Shown here: piece by piece, positions 21,274 through 31,480 of the stretch
Numbering within the stretch: the stretch's first letter is position 1
How the letters are laid out: every line of letters starts with the position of its first letter
Assembly (NCBI RefSeq): GCF_024139115.2
Contig: NC_085141.1
Span: 180,179,047 to 180,243,046, forward strand
Direction: 5' to 3'
Length of the DNA: 64,000 bases
Origin: Armigeres subalbatus
Taxonomy: Eukaryota; Arthropoda; Insecta; Diptera; Culicidae
Program-made: the position numbers and the translations under genes
The notes under the pieces: generated by a model
What the model was told of the DNA's origin: nothing
The model's input: only the letters and a program-made list of their open reading frames with translations
Databases searched by the model: none

Positions 21274-21471
21274 ATGGGAATTTTCAGCGCGGACGAAATC
21301 GTGACCAACGCGAGTACAAGTGAGACGACTTTAATAGCCGTTACATTAGTGGTAATTGTGCTAATGATGATCATCTTCGTGTGTGCCAGGATGTACGCTA
21401 AGTTTCTGAAAAGTAGCGTAAATGAAAGTGCTAGGCGTGAAGTCCAGTTAGCCAACATCAAGCATACATAA
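21274..21471 (+). CDS. Small membrane-protein ORF upstream of gag
   Basis: An ATG-started 65-codon frame lies between the primer-binding site and gag. Residues ~19-42 form a long hydrophobic stretch rich in V, L, I and M (TLIAVTLVVIVLMMIIFVCA), a clear single transmembrane segment, followed by a basic tail. Two lysine/arginine clusters after the segment suggest a cytosolic C-terminus. Elements of the mdg1/412 group are known for small ORFs in this position; their role is unclear. The frame is intact, unlike most of gag-pol. Confidence 0.6.
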   Translation: MGIFSADEIVTNASTSETTLIAVTLVVIVLMMIIFVCARMYAKFLKSSVNESARREVQLANIKHT

Positions 21472-21501
21472 AAAAAACATTGTTTTTTGAAAAGTGTTAA
21501 A

Positions 21502-21783
21502 ATGGATAGAGAATTGTTAAACGAAATACGTGAGCGCGTGCACGTAGAACGATTAATTGACAATAAAGTTAGTGAGTACCGTGCGTCGGAAGAGTACCAA
21601 GATTTTCTTAATTCAACAAATCAATTTCACGATTTAATTTTCAATTATGAAGACAATCATGGAGTGATACGTACGACTAGAGTAAGAATATCGAAAACCA
21701 AAGAAAACTTAAACTCTAAAATGAATAAAAGTGAAAAATTCAAAAAATTGCAAAAATTAATCATTCAAGAAAAATTGTGTTAA
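21502..21783 (+). CDS. Second small ORF upstream of gag
   Basis: An ATG-started 93-codon frame begins MDRELLNEIRERV and ends in a very lysine-rich tail. The N-terminal part is charged and probably helical. It lies 30 bp after the membrane ORF and before gag. I do not recognise it; it may be a regulatory ORF or a displaced N-terminal piece of gag. The start at 21502 is the first ATG in the frame. Confidence 0.45.
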   Translation: MDRELLNEIRERVHVERLIDNKVSEYRASEEYQDFLNSTNQFHDLIFNYEDNHGVIRTTRVRISKTKENLNSKMNKSEKFKKLQKLIIQEKLC

Positions 21784-22159
21784 AAAAAAATGATTATGAA
21801 CATTGAACGTTAAGAAGACAGGCTTCTACCTCGCCTACGAAAGAGGTAAACAGTGAGAAACCAAAACAAAAATATCAACAATGCAACCAGGAAGGCAATG
21901 CGAAGCTGAGCGGTTCAACAGCATATGGGAAGTGTGCTAACAGCTGACTGAAGTGACCTCGATGCATGGCAAATGCACCACATCAGCAGTGGACGCCGTG
22001 GACGAAATTTAATACCAACAACAGAAAGCTAAAAGGGAATGCTTGGCGGTGAGTTAATTTTATTTGTGTACTGTATCATGTTTGTTTTGAGAAGCCCATG
22101 CCTGTATAACATAATTACATATTATTTAAATTTGTATACATATTTTATTATTCAAACGA

Positions 22160-23361
22160 ATGTCTGACGAAAAATATAAAATCAGACTACTAATAGAAAA
22201 GTTTGACAATTTATATAGCAATATTAGAAAATCTAAAAATAACGTTAACAGCAAAATTTATTAGAATCCCAGAAATGTACTATAAATGAAATAATAAGGA
22301 ATTTTAAAATTATTTTGAAGAAGCTTAAAAACGATATCCAAAGTATAGAATATAACGAATTCGTTCTTGAATATGAACAACTTTTAGTAAAAAGAGAGTA
22401 CGTATTCGCAATTATAAATAAAAAACTAACAATGAGTACAGAAAATAATACAACTAGTACATTCGATGTACGCACAGCTACTGCTGTGATACAAATTTAT
22501 GATGGAGCCAGTGAGAGCTTACCTGCGTTTGTTGACGCTTGTAATTTAATGAAAGACTTGACAGACAATACCCAACAATCAATGCTAATCAAATTCATCA
22601 AAACCAGACTAACTGGTAAAGCTCGTTACGGTCTGCCGGATAATGTCAACACGTTCAATGATTTAATTACTAACATAAAACAGAGATGTCAAGATTCGAC
22701 ATCTCCAGAGCAAATTGTTGCCAAATTAAAATCTATTAAACAGAAAGAGAATTTAGACTCTTTCTGTGACCAATTGAATCTATTGCAAATAAGCTGAAAT
22801 GCACTTATTTACAACAAAAATTCCAGAGGATGTGGTAAACAACATGGTAAAGAAGGTTGCTGTGGATGCTCTAATTAATGGAGTATCCAACAGCGAAACG
22901 AAAATTATATTAAAAGCAGGAAATTTTGATACCGTGAAAGACGCCATTCAAAAGTCCAAGAGAATAATTCAAACAATCAAACTTCTGCTATGTTTTCAAT
23001 TTCAACACAAAGGCAGTATCATCGCGGTTGGAATAAACCATCTGGATTTCGAAGAAATAACATAAATAATTATCGACCCAAATTCAATAACAATACCAAT
23101 AGCAACAATCATAATTATCGACCCTGTTTTGAGAACAATTTCAGAAATTATCAACGCGGTAATTCGCAGTCCAATCATAGAGGACGAGGACGACAACACA
23201 ATAATCATAATAGCAATAGAAATCTTTCAGGCCGCATGCTAATAATGGGAGCAAATGAGGTGCATGTACCTTCTAATTATTCACAAGACTCTGATAGTAC
23301 ACATAATAACACGATTTATATGCAACCAACATCATTCAATCAACGAAATAATACTTTTTAG
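22160..23361 (+). pseudogene. gag, frameshifted
   Basis: A start with MSDEKYKIRLLIEKF at 22160 runs into a stop at 22264. The main frame then runs 22315-22797, including an internal ATG at 22432 (MSTENNTTSTFDV) and the capsid-like FVDACNLMKDL. A stop at 22795 and a shift near 22985 separate this from the C-terminal part (22990-23361). That part is rich in asparagine and arginine (NNYRPKFNN, HRGRGRQHNN) and has no CCHC knuckle. Gag would form the particle and bind RNA. Confidence 0.8.
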
Positions 23362-23414
23362 AACATCAGGATGCTGTAACTCGAGTCAGGGTCAGCATCC
23401 AAACCGATTCTTTC

Positions 23415-23938
23415 AATGAATCTAACTGCAGCAAACTTTATTACTCTTTTCGTTCAGATGAATAATACGAAATGCACTTTTATCATTGATAGTGGAGCAG
23501 ATATCTCAGTCTTCAAGTGGAGCGGATATCTCCTACCCAACATATAAACCAGACAAAAGACATACAATAACTGGAGTAACAGATGGTATTTTAGAAACAC
23601 TCGGTGAAACAGCAACTCTTTTGAAAACTAGTAACGGACTAACTTTTCAGCATAGTTTCCAACTAGTACACGAGAATTTTCCAATCCCCACGAATGGTCT
23701 ACTTGGAAGAGATTTCTTGATCAAGTACAAGTGCACCATTGATTATGAATATTGGTTATTAAATTTTAACTATGAAAATCTTTCGATTTCAATTCCAATA
23801 GAAGATAATTTGAATCGAACTATAGTTATACCACAGAGATGTGAAGTAATTAGGAACATCCAAACTATGCATATCCAAGAAGATATGGTTTTATTTTCGC
23901 AAGAAATTAAACCAGGAGTTTTTGTGGCAATTCAATAA
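23415..23938 (+). pseudogene. Aspartic protease (retropepsin), broken by a local duplication
   Basis: The active-site sequence FIIDSGADIS is readable at about 23479-23508. A near-repeat of the same bases follows immediately (SSGADIS, ~23510-23535), and the rest of the protease (GLLGRDFLIKYKCTIDY near 23695-23750) continues only in the frame of the second copy. The local duplication therefore seems to have introduced the shift. The enzyme would process Gag-Pol. Confidence 0.8.
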
Positions 23939-24149
23939 TATCGCCCAATAGTAAATACATAAAATCATGAATACTACAAATTTTCCAGTCAATATAAATA
24001 TTACAGATTTTAAACCATTCTTAGAGCCATTGAATAATTATGCGATGATGAATTTCAAAACCAAAGTAATAATCAAAAGAGGACTACCCAAATTCTGGAT
24101 GAATTGGATATGACCAATGTTCCTGAATATGCAAAAATGACCTCATAAG

Positions 24150-24900
24150 TCTCATAAAACAGTATGCTGATATATTTTCCCTCCAAGATGAACCAATAAC
24201 AACTAATAATTTTTATGAACAAAATATAAACCTTACAGACAAAATACCTATCTATATTCCTAACTATAAAACTATTCATTCTCAAGGCGAGGAAATAGAA
24301 AACCAAATTGGCAAAATGCTGAAGGACAATGTAATTGAACCTTCAATTTCTCCATATAACAATCCCATATTATTAGTGCCAAAGAAAAGCGAGGACAATA
24401 CAAAGAAATGGCGCCTAGTGGTAGATTTTAGGCAACTAAATAAAAGGATCCTTGCAGACAAATTTCCGCTGCCAAGGATTGATTCCATATTAGACCAACT
24501 AGGAAGAGCCAAATTCTTTACCGCTTTAGATTTGATGTCGGGATTTCACCAAATCCCGTTGGAAAAATGTTCCAGAAAATTTACTTCATTTTCAACCCAA
24601 TCTGGCCATTACCAGTTTACAAGGTTACCGTTTGGTCTAAACATTAGTCCAAATAGTTTCCAAAGAATGATGACAATTGCGATGGCTGGTTTAACACCAG
24701 AATGTGCTTTTGTATATATAGATGACATAATTGTTATTGGATGCTCAATGCAGCACCATTTGCAAAATTTGTCAAGAGTCTTTGAGCGACTAAGAAAGTA
24801 TAATTTAAAGTTGAATCTAAGAAAATGTAAATTTTTAATAGAGAAGTTACTTATCTAGGACATAGAATTACTGATAAAGGAATTCTACCGGACAGTACAA
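24150..24900 (+). pseudogene. Reverse transcriptase of the gypsy element
   Basis: The open frame 24316-24858 carries the fingers (NPILLVPKK, WRLVVDFRQLNKR), palm (FFTALDLMSGFHQIPL, FTRLPFGL) and catalytic FVYIDDIIV near 24710. The upstream connector (PIYIPNYKTIHSQGEEI, about 24247-24300) is in another frame and the downstream segment shifts after 24858. All core catalytic motifs are present, so damage lies at the edges of the domain. Confidence 0.9.
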
Positions 24901-25520
24901 AATTTGAAACAATAAAAAACTACCCTGTACCGAAAACAGTGATGAAGTTAGACGGTTTGTTGCTTTTTGTAACTACTACCGTAAGTTTGTGCCAAACTTC
25001 GCCACAATAGCTTATCCTTTAAACCAGTTACTTAAGAAAATAAACTGTTTGAATGGACAGCTCAATGCAATGACTCATTCAATACTTTAAAATCATTTCT
25101 TATATCCCCTATGCTTTTACAATATCCAGATTTTAAAAGGAGTTTATCTTAACGACCGATGCTTCAGATGTAGGGTGTGGAGCAGTTCTTTCCCAAATTG
25201 TCGAAGGAAATGATCTACCGATTGCATTCGCCAGTAAAAGTTTTACACCTGGCGAGAAAAATAAATCTGTCATCCTAAAAGAGCTTACAGCAATACACTG
25301 GGGGATGAACTACTTTAAAGCTTATTTGTATGGTCAAAATTCGTTGTTCGAACAGACCATAGACCCTTAGTTTTTCTATTTAATATGAAAACCCAACTTC
25401 AAAACTAACAAGAATGAGATGAGATTTAGAAGACTTTGATTTTATCATTGAATATATAAAAGGTAAAGCTAATGTAGGAGCAGATGCTTTATCGCGCATC
25501 GTGAAGACATCTGAAGAATT
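24900..25520 (+). pseudogene. RNase H domain of the gypsy element, frameshifted
   Basis: Readable pieces in shifting frames are LTTDASDVGCGAVLSQI near 25150, FASKSFTPGEKN near 25230, KELTAIHWGM near 25280, TDHRPL near 25355, and FDFIIEYIKGKANVGADALSR near 25440-25500. Order and motifs match Ty3/gypsy RNase H. At least three small indels break the frame. Confidence 0.85.
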
Positions 25521-25877
25521 GAAGACAATGAACGTGCTTGTCGTAAACACTAGGTCTATGACAAGAAAACAGAAAGGAAGTAATACATTTAAGAAAAACG
25601 ATGACTTAAAAAGACAATAGTGAGATTGATCACCTTGCTATTTATACCACAGAAAACCCGACAGAAACGAGAAAACTACCAAAATTTCAAGTGACGACCA
25701 CCAATAACATGATAATATTCACGATATATCGAGGAACGAGAAGGAAAGCAGTACTGCATCAATTTACAATCAAAATGAAAAGTCAAACGTTAGCGTTTGC
25801 ACTTTCAACGTTAGAAAATGAGATGAAACAAAAATATAAGTAAAATCGCGATATCAAGTCAAGACAAATTATTCGAA

Positions 25878-27006
25878 ATGATACCTATACAAATGTTTAA
25901 AGAGTTATCTCTTAAAACACTTAATCAACTGCAAATTATCATTTACAATCCACCAAAGTTCATTAGTGAACCCGGTGTAATACAACAGATCTTGAGAAAT
26001 TATCATGCAATCCCTACTGGAGGTCATATAGGACAGCATCGTCTGTACCTCAAATTAAGAGAAGTCTATACATGGACTAATATGAAAAGTTCTATTTCAC
26101 AATTCATAAAGGCCTGTGAATTGTGCAAAAAGAACAAAATTATAAAACACACAAAAGAAAAATTTACCATTACTAGTACACCATCAAAACCATTCGAAGT
26201 GGTACAAATTGATACAATTGGTCCACTTCCAAGATCTAATAATATGAATCGATACGCTGTAACAATACAGTGCGAATTAACTAAATACATTGTGCTAATA
26301 CCAATTCCAACTAAAGAAGCAAATATTATTGCTAAAGCTTTGGTTGAAAAATTTATTTTAATTTACGGGAAATTTATAGAATTAAAAATCAGACCAAGGA
26401 ACCGAATACAAAAATGAAATCCTCACGCAAATATGTAAATTACTTCAAATTAAACAAACATTTTCCACAGCCTATCATCCTCAAACTATTGGATCATTGG
26501 AAAGGAATCACAGGTGTTTGAATGAATACCTGCGCTCCTTTGTCAATGAGCATCAAACAGACTGGGATGATTGGTTACAGTATTATGCATTTGTTTACAA
26601 TACAACTCCACATTCAGACCACGGGTTTACACCCTATGAATTAGTTTTTGGACTAAAGGCAAAACTACCACATGAGACATTCACAGACAAAATCGATCCA
26701 GTTTACAATATAGATCTCTATTCTCAAGAACTAAGATACAAACTTCAAAAATCTCATCAAATTGCGAACCAAAAGTTAGTACAACAAAAGAATATACGAA
26801 AAGAAAGTAATGATTCATCGGCAAATCCATTATTAATTCAAACAGGTGATATAGTTTTTCTAAAGAATGAAAACAGACGCAAACTAGATTCCTTTTACAC
26901 AGGTCCATATAAAGTTAAAAGTATTAATAACCCGAATTGTGAAATCATAGATATGCAATCAAATCAATCAAATTTAGTTCACAAAAATAGACTAAGCAAA
27001 TTTTAG
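25878..27006 (+). pseudogene. Integrase of the gypsy element, frameshifted
   Basis: 25878-26417 encodes the HHCC zinc finger (GGHIGQHRLYLKLREVY ... ACELCKKNK) and the first catalytic aspartate (VVQIDTIGPL). The second (SDQGTEYKNEI near 26392) is in another frame, indicating one indel. 26497-27006 carries the catalytic glutamate (GSLERNHRC) and ends in a GPY/F-type segment (FYTGPYKVKSI). Integrase inserts the cDNA, consistent with the 4-bp duplication at this locus. Confidence 0.9.
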
Positions 27007-27192
27007 GAAATATTCAACCAAAACAAAAAAAAAAAAAAAAATTTTCTTTGACTAAATTTTTCATTTACATAATAAGAAATGCTAACAATTTACATACAGA
27101 TATCAAATGTTGTGAAGAAACTTGGAGCAAATTTTTACATTTACACAATATGTTGACAACACTGAATGATTTCGCTATACTGCATCATTCAC

Positions 27193-27206
27193 CGGAAGGG
27201 GGATGA
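27193..27206 (+). promoter_or_regulatory. Polypurine tract
   Basis: CGGAAGGGGGATGA lies immediately before the 3' LTR and is the expected plus-strand primer for reverse transcription. Confidence 0.75.
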
Positions 27207-27926
27207 TGTACTATAATAGACTTTCTCAGGACTATAAATTAGTCACTCTAATATTTTCTCAAGTTTCACATGTTTTCAAACCATAACAAATCCACCTCAT
27301 TTATGATCCCAAGCAAGTGTGGTTATGCTTACTCATATTTCTTTTACAAGACATGTTCCATGAATTAATCTGGGACATGTCGTGTCACAGTTAATCAATT
27401 ATTGCCCACATTCCATAAAACACAAGTGTAGCAATTCGACTCCTTACATTGTTCCAAACGTTGTAACATTTTCAAAACACTTACCTCCCAGCCAATGAGT
27501 TAGTCATAAATCGGTACCGCAATGCACCATCAGACAAACGGTCCCATGGTGTCATATTGCATTTACATAACCCTCAATAAGCTATGCATTCTTATGCTTT
27601 CATATTAACTCCTCTTCGGTGCTGATCTATGCCAACAGCACATAGCTTGAGCCATACCAGTGTCACACTAAGTGTACACGTATTGGTATTTAACTATGTA
27701 CCCTCCTTTTCTCTGATTGGACAACTAGTCAATAAGCTCCGGGTTTCTCTCCGCCTCCTACTATAGTACTAGAATTAAGTATCGAACAAACTGTAACTGT
27801 ACTAGAATTAAGAACCAATCTAATTGTAACAAAGTTTCAATAAATTCATTCGATGAACAGCATTCAACAAGTGTAGTAGATGTTTTATTCCAGTTAAAAA
27901 GAAGTGCCTTCTCCAAGCATAGTTTA
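27207..27926 (+). repeat. 3' LTR of gypsy element, 720 bp
   Basis: It begins TGTACTATAATAG and ends GCATAGTTTA, the same length as the 5' LTR and with no differences seen on direct comparison. It is followed by the target duplication GATG (27927-27930), after which the RTE ORF resumes. Confidence 0.95.
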
Positions 27927-27930
27927 GATG

Positions 27931-30628
27931 GTACGCAACACTTTCCTTTCGAAAACTCCCAGTGCGCGTTGGTCCTCCACGAGCATCGTCCAGGTCTCGT
28001 GTCCGTAGAGAACTACCGGTCTTATAAGCGTTTTGTAGATAGTCAGTTTGGTACAGCGGCGAACTCTATTCGATCGAAGCGTCTTGCGGAGTCCAAAGTA
28101 CGTACGGTTTCCAGCCACTATGCGTCTCCGAATTTCTCTGCTGGTATCGTTATCGGCGGTCACCAGTGAGCCCAAGTACACGAATTCTTCAACCACCTCG
28201 ATTTCGTCACCACCGATAGAAACTCGTGGTGGGTGGCTCACATTGACCTCTCTTGAGCCTCTTCCTATCATGTACTTCGTCTTCGACGTGTTGATGACTA
28301 GTCCAATCCGTTTAGCTTCGCTTTTCAGTCTGATGTAGGCTTCCTCCATCCTCTCAAAGTTACGTGCCATGATATCAATGTCGTCGGCGAAACCAAATAA
28401 CTGGACGGACTTCGTGAAAATCGTACCACTCGTGTCAATCCCTGCCCTTCGTATTACTCCTTCCAAAGCGATGTTGAATAGCAGACACGAAAGACCATCA
28501 CCTTGCCGTAACCCTCTACGGGTTTCGAAGGGACTCGAGAATGCCCCTGAAACTCGAACTACGCACATCACCCGATCCATCGTCGCCTTGATCAACCGTA
28601 TCAGTTTATCCGGAAATCCGTTTTCGTGCATTAGCTGCCATAGCTGGTCCCGATCGATTGTATCATATGCGGCTTTAAAGTCGATAAATAGATTATGTGT
28701 GGGCACGTTGTATTCGCGGCATTTCTGCAATACCTGACGTATGGCGAACACCTGGTCTGTGGTAGAGCGTTCACCCATAAATCCCGCCTGGTACTGCCCC
28801 ACGAACTCTCTTGCAATTGGTGTTAGTCGACGGCATAAAATTTGGGAGAGTACCTTGTAGGCGGCGTTCAGCAATGTGATTGCGCGGTAGTTGCTACAAT
28901 CCAGCTTATCGCCCTTTTGTAGATGGGACACACGACACCTTCCATCCACTCCTGCGGCAGAACCTCATCCTCCCAAACCTTGGTAATCACCCAATGCAGC
29001 GCTCTAGCCAGTGCTTCACCACCGTGTTTAAACAGCTCTCCTGGTAGTTGGTCAACTCCAGGGGCTTTGTTGTTTTCAGCCGGCCGATCTCCTCCTGGAT
29101 TTCCTGGAGATTCGAGCCGGAAGTCGCATGTCCTGCGCGCGTGCTCCTAGGTTCATTACCATACCGCCACCGTTGTCTGCCATATCGCCATTCAGGTGCT
29201 CCTCGTAGTGCTGCCGCCACCTTTGGATCACCTCACGCTCGTTCGTAAGAAGGTTCCCGTTTATGTCCTTACACATATCGGGCTGTGGCACGTGGCCCTT
29301 ACGTGAACGGTTCAACTTCTCATAGAACTTTCGTGCGTTATTAGCGCGGTACAGTTCCTCCGTCTCTTCACGGTCTCGATCTTCCTGCTGGCGCTTTTTC
29401 CTCCGGAAAATCGAGTTTTGTCTGTTCCGCGCCCGTTTGTATCGTGCCTCGTTCGCCCTCGTGCGGTGTTGCAGCAATCTCGCCCATGCTGCATTCTTCT
29501 CCTCAACTAACTGCTCACATTCGCCGTCATACCAGTCGTTTCTCTGATCCGGAGCCACCGTGCCTAGTGCAGCGGTTGCGGTGCTTCCAATGGCGGATCG
29601 AATATCTCTCCAGCCATCTTCAAGAGATGCTGCGCCTAGCTGCTCTTCCGTTGGGAGTGCCACTTCCAGCTGCTGCGCGTAGTCTTGGGCTAGTCTACCG
29701 ACTTGTAGCCGCCCAATGTTAAGCCGCGGCGGACGACTCCGACGCGTGTTGATCACCGTCGAGAGTTTTGAGCGCAAACATACTGCGACGAGGTAGTGGT
29801 CGGATTCAATATTCGCACTGCGGTAAGTGCGTACGTTCGTGATGTCGGAGAAGAATTTACCGTCGATTAGAACGTGGTCGATTTGGTTTTCCGTTACTTG
29901 ATTAGGTGATTTCCATGTGATCTTGTGGATATTCTTACGGGGGAAGAAAGTGCTTCGGACTACCATTCCGCGGGAGGCTGCAAAGTTTATGCATCGTTGG
30001 CCGTTGTCGTTCGATACGGTATGCAGACTATCCGGTCCGATGACCGGTCTATACATTTCCTCCCTTCCTACCTGAGCGTTCATGTCACCGATGACGATTT
30101 TGACGTCCCGCAGTGGGCATCCATCGTATGTCTGCTCCAGTTGCGCATAGAACGCTTCTTTCTCGTCGTCGGATCTCCCTTCGTGTGGGCAGTGCACGTT
30201 GATGATGCTATAGTTGAAGAAACGGCCTTTACCCTCAGCTTGCACATCCTTGCGTTGATTGGCTGCCACCCAATCACGCGTTGGCGCATCTTTCCCAGCA
30301 CTATGAAGCCGGTTCCCAGCTCGTTGGTGGTGCCACAGCTTTGGTAGAAGGTAGCCGCTCGATGCCCGCTTTTCCACACTTTCTGTCCTGTCCAGCAGAT
30401 TTCCTGCAGCGCTACGACATCGAAGTTGCGGGGATGTAATTCATCGTAGATTATCCTATCGCAACCTGCGAAGCCTAGCGACTTGCAGTTCCATGTTCCA
30501 AGCTTCCAATCGTGATCCTTTATTCGTCGCCTAGGTCGTTGCCGATTGTATCGAGTCGTATTATCTTCTATGTCGTTCGTAATAGTTGTTTTTACAGGCG
30601 GCTTATTGGGCCTGTCAAACCCCACCAC
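27931..30628 (-). pseudogene. RTE endonuclease-RT ORF, family A copy 1
   Basis: Minus-strand ORF with the N-terminal endonuclease (LGTWNCKSL, VALQEICW, VIGDMNAQVG, ENQIDHVLIDGKFFSD, ESDHYLVAV), a basic linker (RRKKRQQEDRDREE), then RT ([64 protein letters not shown]). All catalytic motifs are preserved. A frameshift near 30230 and one between 29080 and 28950 break it, and the gypsy insertion removes the C-terminus. It is the best-preserved RTE copy in the window. Confidence 0.92.
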
Positions 30629-31204
30629 ATCCTAGGCAGGCGCCACAACTCGCAGATGGCCTGGGGAGGGATCGTCAAGCCCTTGGACATAGTCCCTGCT
30701 GCCCCCACATAAGTGAATATGGCGGAAGTAAATGGAAGATTGAAGTATTTTAACGTTGTAACATTTTTCCCTAAGACGCTCAATATTAATTATTTCATTA
30801 AGATTTTTTGTTTGTATCGAAATCGATATAATTTTCTTGTTTAAAACCGCATTTTGAACAATTTCCTGTGAAAACTGCGAAGAATATAATGTGCTCCGTG
30901 CATATTCCGGAGTATTTCTCGTGAAAGTTCCAGAGTGATGCCGAAAACGTCGACACCGTCGACCAAAATTACGACAAACGACACCGCCGACGATTTCTGG
31001 ACCGGCGCACTCCTCTAATCGTCACTGTTTTTGCTTTTCCATGAAGATAACGAAAACTATAAGTACTCCTCATGAGTCACTTATATGTGTAACAAATTTT
31101 GTTGAAATCGGTCAAGTGGTTCAGAAGTAGTTAGCGAACATACTTACATATACATACTTAAATAATTTCATAGATTAGGGAAAACATGGGTAAATTTCAC
31201 CGAA

Positions 31205-31335
31205 ATCTCAACAGCAGAACTGTTCGGTAATTGTTTCACCGATTTTTTTTCCTTTGTTGAACTGTTAAAACCACAGAAAATCTGTAAAATTATTTACTGA
31301 ACAGTTTTGCCTTTTGAGATTTTGATACGTAAGGA
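31205..31335. repeat. Imperfect foldback
   Basis: AAATCTCAACAGCAGAACTG on the left pairs imperfectly with CAGTTTTGCCTTTTGAGATTT on the right. It directly precedes a diverged copy of the composite-repeat middle segment. Confidence 0.5.
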
Positions 31336-31480
31336 CTTGGCCGGCGTCGTTATTTGTCAATATATGCGAGCTGCTGAAACGTTCACTTCGAGAATAGATG
31401 GAAATCCCAACTATTATTCACTTGGATCGAAGTGCAATTTACACCAGTTCACGGAGTAGCAACCATTGATATGTATAGTC
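31336..31480 (+). repeat. Diverged copy of the composite-repeat middle segment
   Basis: GGACTTGGCCGGCGTCGTTATT and CACGGAGTAGCAACC match, in order and spacing, the 637-bp units at 41114-43017 and the segment at 46590-46770. No minisatellite follows here, so this is an isolated remnant. Confidence 0.6.

Larger units (their letters stand above)
20449..27926 (+). mobile_element. Ty3/gypsy LTR retrotransposon, 7478 bp
   Basis: Plus-strand element with two 720-bp LTRs, primer-binding site, two small upstream ORFs, gag, protease, reverse transcriptase, RNase H, integrase and polypurine tract, in standard gypsy order with no envelope gene. The TSD is GATG (20445-20448, 27927-27930). The TGGCGACC start of the primer site resembles that of mdg1/412-group elements. 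gag-pol is broken by several frameshifts, although the LTRs read as identical. Confidence 0.95.
20086..30706 (-). mobile_element. RTE-clade LINE, family A copy 1, split by a gypsy element
   Basis: Minus-strand LINE with its 5' end at 30706 and a TTTA-type simple-repeat tail at 20086-20098. The 14-mer ACATAAGTGAATAT flanks it on both sides (20072-20085 and 30707-30720). Excluding the LTR element at 20449-27926 the RTE is about 3.1 kb, the usual size for this clade. It carries endonuclease, RT and C-terminal domains with a few frameshifts. The 5' UTR matches 55840-56090 but lacks about 160 bp present there. Confidence 0.92.

Noticed and set aside
20449..27926. Endogenous retrovirus with an envelope gene
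   Set aside because: After integrase the sequence reaches the polypurine tract within about 200 bases; there is no room for an env gene.
28048..30347. Plus-strand frames of 90-140 codons
   Set aside because: They are antisense shadows of the minus-strand RTE endonuclease and RT.
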